From NCBI GenBank assembly GCA_945485605.1, contig CALYSG010000050.1, positions 1 to 11,561 on the forward strand: a DNA stretch of 11,561 nt, given 5' to 3'. The notes beneath the pieces are model-generated. The model was not told the DNA's origin. It did not search any database and saw only the letters and a list, made by a program, of their open reading frames with translations. Of this stretch, positions 1 to 6,166 are shown one piece after another. The translations under genes were made by a program, and so were the position numbers. The DNA comes from an uncultured Clostridia bacterium. GTDB taxonomy: Bacteria > Bacillota > Clostridia > Oscillospirales > CAG-272. The first letter of the stretch is position 1, and each line of letters starts with the position of its first letter.

Positions 1-228
1 GGGGGGATCCGCTGCATTATATACCTTGTTGGGAAGTTGTCAAAGAACCGGCGCCGCCGCAGAAGTGTGAAAGATTTAAACGACGGAATTTACGGAATAA
101 CCGATGAGGATATCGGTGCTTTGGCGCTTCCAGCGGGAAGGGTAACGCGACTTTTCTTTTCTCCGACCGTCATAGTATTTATAGTAATATCCGTATTACT
201 TGCGTTTTCGAGTCTTATTTTGATATGA
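1..228 (+). CDS. 3' end of an unidentified gene with C-terminal hydrophobic segment (5' partial)
   Basis: The frame is open from the first base of the window to a TGA at 226-228, so this is probably the C-terminal 75 residues of a longer protein. A TTG at 37 and a GTG at 67 are possible starts, but neither has a well-placed ribosome binding site: the GGGAAG before the TTG directly abuts it. The visible part has a strongly basic run of five arginines near codon 20, a short polar stretch containing GITDEDIG, and a hydrophobic stretch of about 20 residues (FFSPTVIVFIVISVLLAFSS) that ends at the stop. This suggests a C-terminally anchored membrane protein, or one ending in a transmembrane helix. 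The stop overlaps the tadA start in an ATGA tetranucleotide, which implies translational coupling. I do not recognise the family. Confidence 0.5.
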   Translation, partial: GGIRCIIYLVGKLSKNRRRRRSVKDLNDGIYGITDEDIGALALPAGRVTRLFFSPTVIVFIVISVLLAFSSLILI

Positions 229-719
229 CTGACGTAAACATAAAAGATGACGAGTTTTTTATGCGTGAGGCGATAAAGGAGGCTATGCTCGCCGCTGAAA
301 TCGGAGAAGTGCCTGTCGGGGCTGTTATAGTTCGAAACGGTGAGATCATTGCGCGTGCGCATAACGAGCGGGAAACTTTGAAGGATGCAACACGGCACGC
401 CGAGATCACCGCGATAGAGAGGGCTTGTGCCGCACTTCACGGCTGGAGGCTTATCGGTTGCGACCTTTATGTAACGCTTGAGCCGTGTCCGATGTGTGCC
501 GGTGCATGCGTAAACTCGAGGATTGTCAGAGTGATCTACGGTGCCAAGGATCTTCGCGCCGGAGCATTCGGGAGCGTTATAGACCTAAATTCCTTTTCGC
601 TAAACCACAAGCCCGAGATCGTCGGAGGCGTGCTCGCAGACGAATGTCTGATCCCCATAAAAAACTTTTTTATAAATAAAAGAAATAAAACATCATCAGA
701 AGGAGAACAAATGAAATGA
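225..719 (+). CDS. tadA: tRNA-specific adenosine deaminase TadA
   Basis: This zinc enzyme converts adenosine to inosine at wobble position 34 of tRNA-Arg(ACG) in the cytoplasm, which allows decoding of CGU/CGC/CGA. At 164 residues it has the usual length for bacterial TadA. The cytidine/deoxycytidylate deaminase signature is complete: HAEITAIERA supplies the zinc ligand His58 and the proton-shuttling Glu60, and PCPMCAGA supplies Cys88 and Cys91. The substrate-side motif AHNERE (residues 45-50) is also typical. The ATG at 225 is chosen because it overlaps the preceding stop as ATGA and places the conserved MREAIKEAMLAA helix at the expected distance from the N-terminus. The last 20 residues are unusually rich in Lys and Asn and are encoded by an AT-rich stretch that also carries the ribosome binding site of the next gene. 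Function is assigned with high certainty from the family. Confidence 0.96.
   Translation: MTDVNIKDDEFFMREAIKEAMLAAEIGEVPVGAVIVRNGEIIARAHNERETLKDATRHAEITAIERACAALHGWRLIGCDLYVTLEPCPMCAGACVNSRIVRVIYGAKDLRAGAFGSVIDLNSFSLNHKPEIVGGVLADECLIPIKNFFINKRNKTSSEGEQMK
700..705 (+). promoter_or_regulatory. Ribosome binding site for the beta-helix lipoprotein
   Basis: AAGGAG lies inside the last codons of tadA, 10 nt before the ATG at 716. A closer ATG at 711 reads ATG AAA TGA and stops at once, so 716 is the functional start. That ATG overlaps the tadA stop (ATGA). Confidence 0.7.
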
Positions 720-3112
720 AGAAGACTCTTTTTGTTTTCGCACTTGCATTACTGATCGCAGCGCTTTTGTGTTCCTGTGCGACGGGTGGAAAGAACGACG
801 AAACCTCGCAGCCCACAGACGAGCCTACCGATCCCGTAAGTGGCAGCGGGGATAGCCCCGATGAACCCGAAGTGCCGGAAAGCAAGCTTGTGATCGTCGA
901 TAAGGACGGCAAATGCGGATACACGATCGTGAGACCTATGACTGCCGGCAAAGAGATTCTTGATGCCATGAGAGAGCTGAGTGACGCTATCGGAAAGATC
1001 GGCGACAAGCCGGGTCTCGATACCGATCTTCCGAAGGAGAATCTTTCGGAATATGAGATCCTTATAGGTACGACGAGGTATGAGAATACGACTGTCCCGA
1101 TTCCCGGTAAGGATTATCTCGGAAGAGACGACTATCTTATAAGAGTCATAGACAATCGCGTCGTTATACGAGGCGGAAGTGAAACCAGTACTCTTGAAGG
1201 AGTCAGGAAATTCATCACTCTTTTGCCCGAGAAAGGAGCTTTTATGATCGACAGAAATTACTCGTTCTATTACTCTCCGGACAAGGTCCTTGAGGGAATA
1301 GAATACAACGGTGTTCCGATTCAGGACTTTTCATTCTCATATCCGGAAGGAGATAAGATCTGCGAAACGGCTATCGAAACTCTCCGTGCGCGTATATTCA
1401 AACTTTCGGGCATTTACCTTGACGGAAACGGCGACGGAACTCACAAAATAGTTCTTTCAACGGTTAAGGACGGTACGGCGTTTGACTTCAAGGCAGAGAA
1501 CGGCAACATTTACCTTACCGGTTCGGAGCGCACGGGGCTTTCGCGTGGGATCAGTATGGCTCTTTCGCTGCTTGTGGGAACCGTCTCGGAGTCTGTTTAC
1601 AAGGTCGAGCAGAACCCGAAGGCTACACTCGACAATTTCGGCACTGTCGTCTGTTATGAGGACTTCGGTGCGGTCGGTGACGGTAAGACCGACGATATGG
1701 AGGCTATCTGCAAGGCGCACGAATATGCAAATGAGAAGGGACTTCCGGTATATGCAAGGGAAGGAGCAACATATTATATCGGGTCAAAGGCGCTCAGCGC
1801 TCACATCAAGACAGATACCGACTGGCAGTATGCAAACTTTATTGTCGATGATTCCGGCGTTGATACCACGGGAAATGACAGGTATCAAGAGATATTTATC
1901 GTAAATGCCACATACGGAGTTCAGGATATAACCGGACAGGTCACAAAGCTTTCAAAGGGGCAGACTAAGATCGACTTGAAATTCCCCGGCAGATGCATTG
2001 TGACTGCATATAACTCAAATAAGAAACAATTTATAAGATACGGAAATAATCAGGACGGCGGTTCTGATATGACCGATACCTTCCTTGTTGACGAAAACGG
2101 AAATGTCGATCCGTCGACACCTATTTCATGGGACTTTGATACTGTTACAAGCATAAACTACCGTTGTATCGAAGAAAAGCCGCTTATGATAGTCGGAGGC
2201 ACATTTACAACGATTGCAAATAAAGAAGACTCGTCGCACTATTATTACCGTGGCATACGCATTTACCGTTCCAATGTAACTGTTGAGGGACTCAAACATT
2301 ATGTTACCGGTGAAGGTTCCGTCGGTTCTCCGTACTACGGAATACTCATTGTCCATGGTTCGGTTGACAGCAAATTCATAAACTGCGTATTTACGGGTCA
2401 TAAGACATATAAGGCGATCGGAAGTGCCGGAAACACCGTAAGCAAAGGTACATACGATTTTACCGTTACGAACTGTATAAATATTGAAATTTCGGGTTGC
2501 ACGCAGACGAACAGCATAACCGATTCAAAATACTGGGGGGTTTTTGCCTCGAATACAAGCCGCAATCTTTTGCTTTCAAATTGTGTTTTCTCGCGTTTTG
2601 ACGCACATCGCGGCGTCAGAAACGTTACGATAATAGGCTGTGAGTTAGGGCATCAGGGAATCAACCTTATCGGAGGAGGAACGGCACTTATAGAGAATAC
2701 AAAGGTCCATAACAATAATAACTTCATAAATCTCCGTTCCGACTACGGAAGCACATGGGAGGGCGACATTATAATAAAGAACTGCGTTTTTGCTCCCGCA
2801 AAGGCTCCGGACAAATACATCATAATAAACGGTTCAAATCCCTGCACACACGATTTCGGTTACACCTGCTACCTGCCGAAGAATATTACGATAGACGGAC
2901 TTGAGATACGCGGGGCATCGGTTTCGTCCACTTATCTCTTTGCAAACTTTAATTCGTCGTGGAATTCGGATAATTATTCGCCTAAATACCCGATGGTTAT
3001 TACAGAGAAGGTTACTGTCAAGAACCTTAAGGTCGGCTCAAGCGGAACAGAAATGAACGTCTCTCCGAACAAATTTATGTTCAAAAACGTTCAGATCGAA
3101 TATCAGAACTGA
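716..3112 (+). CDS. Secreted lipoprotein with pectin-lyase-like parallel beta-helix
   Basis: Residues 1-21 form a lipoprotein signal peptide: MKK, a hydrophobic core, then LCSC with the predicted lipidated Cys21. The mature protein would therefore sit on the outer face of the membrane. A disordered acidic Pro/Asp/Glu/Ser linker follows (about 26-56). Residues about 57-185 and 195-290 look like two related alpha/beta modules: EILIGTTRYENT with LEGVRKFITLL in the first, and KIVLSTVKDGT with LSRGISMALSLL in the second. They resemble the accessory N-terminal modules seen in some secreted glycoside hydrolases. From residue 316 the motif DFGAVGDGKTDD marks the start of a pectate_lyase_3/polygalacturonase-type right-handed beta-helix. 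It continues to near the C-terminus with repeated coils such as FTVTNCINIEISGC, NLLLSNCVF, NVTIIGCELG and IIIKNCVFAP. A polysaccharide lyase, hydrolase or epimerase role, or a purely binding one, is possible; I cannot identify catalytic residues or substrate. Confidence 0.85.
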   Translation: MKKTLFVFALALLIAALLCSCATGGKNDETSQPTDEPTDPVSGSGDSPDEPEVPESKLVIVDKDGKCGYTIVRPMTAGKEILDAMRELSDAIGKIGDKPGLDTDLPKENLSEYEILIGTTRYENTTVPIPGKDYLGRDDYLIRVIDNRVVIRGGSETSTLEGVRKFITLLPEKGAFMIDRNYSFYYSPDKVLEGIEYNGVPIQDFSFSYPEGDKICETAIETLRARIFKLSGIYLDGNGDGTHKIVLSTVKDGTAFDFKAENGNIYLTGSERTGLSRGISMALSLLVGTVSESVYKVEQNPKATLDNFGTVVCYEDFGAVGDGKTDDMEAICKAHEYANEKGLPVYAREGATYYIGSKALSAHIKTDTDWQYANFIVDDSGVDTTGNDRYQEIFIVNATYGVQDITGQVTKLSKGQTKIDLKFPGRCIVTAYNSNKKQFIRYGNNQDGGSDMTDTFLVDENGNVDPSTPISWDFDTVTSINYRCIEEKPLMIVGGTFTTIANKEDSSHYYYRGIRIYRSNVTVEGLKHYVTGEGSVGSPYYGILIVHGSVDSKFINCVFTGHKTYKAIGSAGNTVSKGTYDFTVTNCINIEISGCTQTNSITDSKYWGVFASNTSRNLLLSNCVFSRFDAHRGVRNVTIIGCELGHQGINLIGGGTALIENTKVHNNNNFINLRSDYGSTWEGDIIIKNCVFAPAKAPDKYIIINGSNPCTHDFGYTCYLPKNITIDGLEIRGASVSSTYLFANFNSSWNSDNYSPKYPMVITEKVTVKNLKVGSSGTEMNVSPNKFMFKNVQIEYQN

Positions 3113-3140
3113 ATTCAAATAAATCAAAAACACCTACCGC

Positions 3141-3143
3141 GAT
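3141..3143. repeat. Left copy of 3-bp target-site duplication (GAT)
   Basis: GAT lies between the left terminator arm (ending CCGC) and the TG terminus of the 138-bp element. The matching copy is at 3282-3284, between the CA terminus and GCGG. A 3-bp duplication is within the IS3-family range. The repeat is short and would be weak alone, but both copies fall exactly at the arm and element boundaries. Confidence 0.6.
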
Positions 3144-3192
3144 TGAAGTGAACCCAAAAGTTTAGACAAAAATTAAATATTAAATCATTTGC

Positions 3193-3223
3193 GAATGAGC
3201 TCGGTATTGAACTGGGCTCATTC
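3193..3223 (+). terminator. Internal hairpin of the element, possible relic transposase terminator
   Basis: GAATGAGC (3193-3200) is the exact reverse complement of GCTCATTC (3216-3223). The stem can be extended by one wobble and one C-G pair, leaving a loop of about 11 nt, and it is followed by TGTTTT on the plus strand. In a full-length parent IS this would suit a terminator just after a transposase reading left to right. That origin is inferred; no transposase remnant is recognisable. Confidence 0.4.
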
Positions 3224-3239
3224 TGTTTTACACATAAAA

Positions 3240-3279
3240 ATATGCACCTCCAAAAGTGTCTAACTTTTGGGGTGCATAT
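3240..3279. repeat. Subterminal hairpin at the right end of the element
   Basis: ATATGCACC-T-CCAAAAGT (3240-3257) pairs with ACTTTTGGGGTGCATAT (3263-3279) over 17 bp with a single bulged T and a 5-nt loop GTCTA. It therefore duplicates the right terminal repeat in inverted orientation, inside the element. The left end has no such partner, so the element is asymmetric. Confidence 0.75.
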
Positions 3280-3307
3280 CAGATGCGGGAGGTGTTTTTG
3301 ATGACGT

Positions 3308-4519
3308 TTATTTTACGAACATAACTATTAGTTTTGCCGCAATAACGACGAGTATCAGCGCTACCGGGTAGGTTGCCGCGTAGGCAGAGGAGACATCGTC
3401 GGTTCCGGCGGTGCTGATAAGAGCACCGAGCGCGGGGGTGGAGGTCATGCCTCCGGTAATCGAGCCGAGGTTATTGAATATGCTCAGCTTGAACACGAAC
3501 TTAGCGAGGATAAATCCTACTATCATCGGAACGAGAGTCATAATAGCTCCGTAAACAAAGTAAATGGGTTTGAAATTTTCCACGAAGTTGACTCCTCCGG
3601 GAACACCGGCGCCGATAAGGAAGAGAACGAGTCCGAGCTCGCGGAAGAAGTTAAGCGTGTTTTTGCCGACGCGGCAGTCAATAGGACCTATGTGACCGAA
3701 ATGACCGATCACAAGACCCGCAATCAGCATACCGCCCGTTCCGCCGAGCGAGAAATTTATCCCGGGTATCTTTATCGAACCGATGATATAGCCGAGTGCA
3801 ATTACGAGGAAGAAGGGGAACGCTCCGAGCGGCTCAAGCTGTATGAGCTTGCCCTTGTGCTCCTTTACCTTTACCGCATTTGCGGCGACAAAGGTTTTCC
3901 TTTCCTTTTCAATATCGATACGAAGGATCTTCGGCATAAGTTGGACGAAGAGAACCACTCCGAGGACTCCGAAGAGGTAGGCGATTCCGTAGCCTGCGGT
4001 GACCTCGTTAGCGCCTTCGGGAGATGTTGCGGCTTCTTTTGCTGCCGAAAGTCCCGGAGTGCTCGTGAGAGCTCCCGTCAGAAGTCCGACAGCCATTTCG
4101 GCAGAGAGGTTCTTGTCAGCAAGAGTAAGACCTGCCGCAGTAACGGCGCCGATGCCGATGACCACAACGCCCATTAATATGTAGGCAAGGGATTTTTTGT
4201 TGAATGTGCGGAAGAATTTCGGACCTGCTATCAGACCGACCGCCGTAACGAACAGTGCCGTTCCGATATGCGAGATGAGGTTGTAATTATTTATGAGAGT
4301 GTCGGTGAAAAGGGTTATTATGCTTTCTCCTATGGTAAAGCTCGGAACAGAGTGTGCAAGAATGCCGTAAGCCAAAGCAACGACGAGAACGCCGGCGGTT
4401 CCGAGCGAGATACCTTTGATCTTTATTGCACCGAGCAGATAGCCGAGTGCACCTATTGCAAAGGCCACGAAGAGAACAGAGAAGATCGACTTGACTACTT
4501 CACCCAGATATGCTGTCAT
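3308..4519 (-). CDS. Aspartate:alanine exchanger (AAE) family transporter, short form; candidate C4-dicarboxylate exporter
   Basis: This integral membrane protein of 403 residues shows the internal duplication of the AAE (YidE/YbjL, Asp-Al_Ex) family. LGYLLGAIKIKGISLG (25-40) is echoed by LGYIIGSIKIPGINFSLGG (242-260), and GALTSTPGLSAA (149-160) by GGMTSTPALGAL (356-367). Roughly five transmembrane segments lie in each half. Family members include the aspartate:alanine exchanger AspT and the succinate exporter SucE1 of Corynebacterium. Most family members exceed 500 residues and carry paired TrkA_C/RCK domains in the middle; here the centre is only a charged linker of about 35 residues (195-229). 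The gene starts 18 bp after the fumarate-reductase-like flavoprotein stop, with GGAGG 11 nt before the ATG, so it ends the operon. Succinate export or fumarate/aspartate uptake is inferred from this context; the substrate is not proven by sequence. Confidence 0.85.
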   Translation of the reverse strand: MTAYLGEVVKSIFSVLFVAFAIGALGYLLGAIKIKGISLGTAGVLVVALAYGILAHSVPSFTIGESIITLFTDTLINNYNLISHIGTALFVTAVGLIAGPKFFRTFNKKSLAYILMGVVVIGIGAVTAAGLTLADKNLSAEMAVGLLTGALTSTPGLSAAKEAATSPEGANEVTAGYGIAYLFGVLGVVLFVQLMPKILRIDIEKERKTFVAANAVKVKEHKGKLIQLEPLGAFPFFLVIALGYIIGSIKIPGINFSLGGTGGMLIAGLVIGHFGHIGPIDCRVGKNTLNFFRELGLVLFLIGAGVPGGVNFVENFKPIYFVYGAIMTLVPMIVGFILAKFVFKLSIFNNLGSITGGMTSTPALGALISTAGTDDVSSAYAATYPVALILVVIAAKLIVMFVK

Positions 4520-4537
4520 ATTTTTGTCTGCCTCCGC

Positions 4538-6154
4538 TTATTTGGCTTCGTATCTCGGATTCCCGTGAGTGTATCTTGGAAGGAGGATCGGGGAGACCTT
4601 GTCGGTTACGATTCCTGCGTCGGCAAGCTCTTTGTCAAATTTTGCAATATGGTCAAGTGTGAGTGCCCCGACAGTAGTTTTCTTCGCCTTTGCCGCGGCG
4701 CTGACGCCGGCATTGCGACCGAAGACTATAACATCAAGCAGCGAATTGCCCATGAGTCGGTTTTCACCGTGGATACCTCCGACAGCTTCACCGGCAACGT
4801 ATAGATTCTCAACATCGCTCATGCCGTCAGCCGCGATCTTGATACCTCCGTTCTGATAGTGAAGAGTCGGATAAATGAGGATCGGTACCTTGCGCATATC
4901 TATGTCGTACTTAAGGTACATACGGAGCATCGCCGGGATCCTTTTCTCGATAGTGCCCTCACCGTGGATCATCTCGATCATAGGCGTGTCGAGCCAGATA
5001 CCGTATCCTCCGCCGGGAATGTCAACGCCCTTGTGGCGTGCTTTGCACTCACGGATTATGGAAGCAGCCGCGACGTCACGCGTTTCGAGCGGGTGCATGA
5101 AGGCTTCACCTTCCGAGTTGACGAGCATAGCTCCGATCGAACGTACCTTTTCGGTAACGAGAGCTCCGTAGATCTGAGAGGGATAAGCAACGCCGGTCGG
5201 GTGATACTGAAGCGTGTAGGCATAGAGCAGGGGAGCACCGACACGGTAGGCGAGCACGAGTCCGTCAGCCGTTGCACCGTAGTGGTTAGAGGTCGGGAAG
5301 CCCTGATAGTGCATACGCCCGGCACCGCCGGTGGCTATAATGACCGTCTTTGCCTTTGCAACGAGGAGGTCATGAGTTTCCATATTCATAAGGACAGCAC
5401 CGGCTGCCTTGCCGTTTTCATCAAGAATTATTTCAACGGCAGATGTGAAATCAACTACGGGAATGCCGCGGTTTATGACCTCGTCGCGGAGCACTCTCAT
5501 TATTTCGGCTCCGGTGTAGTCCTTCGCCGCGTGCATACGCTTTCTCGATGTTCCGCCGCCGTGAGTTGTTATCATCGTTCCGTCGGGCTCCTTGTCAAAG
5601 AGAACTCCGAGGTCGTTTAACCATTTTACGGCATCGGGCCCCTCGCACACGAGCTTTTCAAGCAGTTCGGGAACGTTTTTGAAGTGACCGCCGCCCATAG
5701 CGTCAAGGTAATGGATCGCCGGAGAATCATTCGGCTTGTCGGCAGCCTGTATTCCGCCCTCAGCCATCATAGTATTGGCGTCACCGTGACGGAGCTTCGT
5801 GACGATCATGACGTTTGCGCCGCCCTCGTGAGCCATAATTGCCGCCGATGAACCCGCACCGCCGCCGCCTATGACGAGAACATCAACATCGTAGTCGGGA
5901 TTCGAGAGATCAACGTCGCTTGCCTTTATACGGCTGTGCGCCTGAAGCGCAGCGGCGAGCTCAAGCGGAACTTTTTCACCCTTGTTGGGACCCATTTTCA
6001 GTTCAGTGAACTGAGAGACTATATAGTCGGGATGAAATTCGCGAAGCAAATTGTCCTTCTCGTCGGCATCCATGCGACGGGGTTCAACTCCGATACGCGA
6101 AGAGCGGGTCGCTTCTACCTTTTTGATTGAATCAAGCATTTCCTGTGTGTACAT
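4538..6154 (-). CDS. Soluble fumarate reductase-type flavoprotein (FrdA/SdhA/TfrA family)
   Basis: This is an FAD protein of the fumarate reductase/succinate dehydrogenase/L-aspartate oxidase family, predicted to reduce fumarate to succinate in the cytoplasm. The Rossmann motif VLVIGGGGAGSSAA lies at 92-104. The dicarboxylate-site residues of FrdA are all present: His318 in HPTG, Thr334-Glu335, Arg359 in ETRD, His432 in HYQNGG and Arg466 in HGENRLMGNSLLD. The position of the histidine that binds FAD covalently in membrane FrdA/SdhA is Asn127 here (DANTMMAEGG), so FAD should be non-covalent, as in aspartate oxidase. About 85 residues precede the FAD domain, far more than in FrdA. The protein has 538 residues and lacks the long C-terminal helical domain of classic FrdA. 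It follows an FrdB/HdrC-like gene by 12 bp (RBS AAGGGGGG), and no membrane anchor gene is nearby. NadB and other enoate reductases are less likely alternatives given the iron-sulfur partner. Confidence 0.88.
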   Translation of the reverse strand: MYTQEMLDSIKKVEATRSSRIGVEPRRMDADEKDNLLREFHPDYIVSQFTELKMGPNKGEKVPLELAAALQAHSRIKASDVDLSNPDYDVDVLVIGGGGAGSSAAIMAHEGGANVMIVTKLRHGDANTMMAEGGIQAADKPNDSPAIHYLDAMGGGHFKNVPELLEKLVCEGPDAVKWLNDLGVLFDKEPDGTMITTHGGGTSRKRMHAAKDYTGAEIMRVLRDEVINRGIPVVDFTSAVEIILDENGKAAGAVLMNMETHDLLVAKAKTVIIATGGAGRMHYQGFPTSNHYGATADGLVLAYRVGAPLLYAYTLQYHPTGVAYPSQIYGALVTEKVRSIGAMLVNSEGEAFMHPLETRDVAAASIIRECKARHKGVDIPGGGYGIWLDTPMIEMIHGEGTIEKRIPAMLRMYLKYDIDMRKVPILIYPTLHYQNGGIKIAADGMSDVENLYVAGEAVGGIHGENRLMGNSLLDVIVFGRNAGVSAAAKAKKTTVGALTLDHIAKFDKELADAGIVTDKVSPILLPRYTHGNPRYEAK

Positions 6155-6166
6155 CTCAGCCCCCCC

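Larger units (their letters stand above)
3144..3281. mobile_element. 138-bp MITE-like element with IS3/IS150-type ends
   Basis: The two ends (3144-3168 and 3257-3281) are imperfect 25-bp inverted repeats. The left reads TGAAGTGAACCC then AAAAGTTTAGACA; the right, as reverse complement, reads TGATATGCACCCC then AAAAGTTAGACA. That is about 21 matched positions with three mismatches and two single-base gaps. The element starts with TG and ends with CA, and it is flanked by a 3-bp direct repeat GAT (3141-3143 and 3282-3284). These are the hallmarks of the IS3 family, and TGTCTAACTTTTGGGGTGCA resembles ends I associate with IS150-group elements of Clostridia. The 88 bp between the ends contain no plausible coding region, so any mobility would depend on a transposase supplied from elsewhere. 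Confidence 0.7.
3123..3302. terminator. Bidirectional rho-independent terminator, split by an insertion
   Basis: The arms at 3123-3140 and 3285-3302 are reverse complements apart from one A/G mismatch (3136 versus 3289). The core is CACCTACCGC against GCGGGAGGTG, flanked by A5 on the left and T5 on the right, so a transcript from either strand ends in a GC-rich stem followed by a U tract. The position between two convergent genes fits a shared terminator for the lipoprotein gene and the minus-strand operon. A 138-bp inverted-repeat element now occupies the loop. Its own ends also pair, so a long hairpin can probably still form, but whether termination efficiency is kept is unknown. Confidence 0.75.

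Noticed and set aside
1..10. G6 run followed by GGATCC at the window start, suggesting a cloning adaptor or contig end
   Set aside because: The reading frame continues through it without a break, and a single six-base restriction site with a short G run is not enough to call an artefact.
658..672. TAAAAAA-C-TTTTTTA palindrome as a terminator after tadA
   Set aside because: It contains no GC stem, lies inside the tadA coding region and is upstream of a coupled gene, so it is an AT-rich coding stretch.
711..713. ATG with ideal spacing to AAGGAG as the lipoprotein start
   Set aside because: It reads ATG AAA TGA and stops at once; the real start is the ATG at 716 in another frame.
3113..3307. 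CRISPR array, tRNA or riboswitch in the intergenic gap
   Set aside because: There are no regularly spaced direct repeats, no tRNA arm pattern and no downstream start codon to control; the structure is explained by the terminator and inverted-repeat element.
4859..5620. 253-codon plus-strand open frame opposite the FrdA-type gene
   Set aside because: It is fully antisense to a gene whose catalytic motifs are intact, has no ribosome binding site or recognisable domain, and reflects codon bias of the opposite strand.
4538..6154. L-aspartate oxidase (NadB) as the identity of the flavoprotein
   Set aside because: The active-site residues and non-covalent FAD would fit, but no nadA or nadC is nearby and the adjacent FrdB/HdrC-like protein and electron-transfer operon favour a fumarate reductase role.
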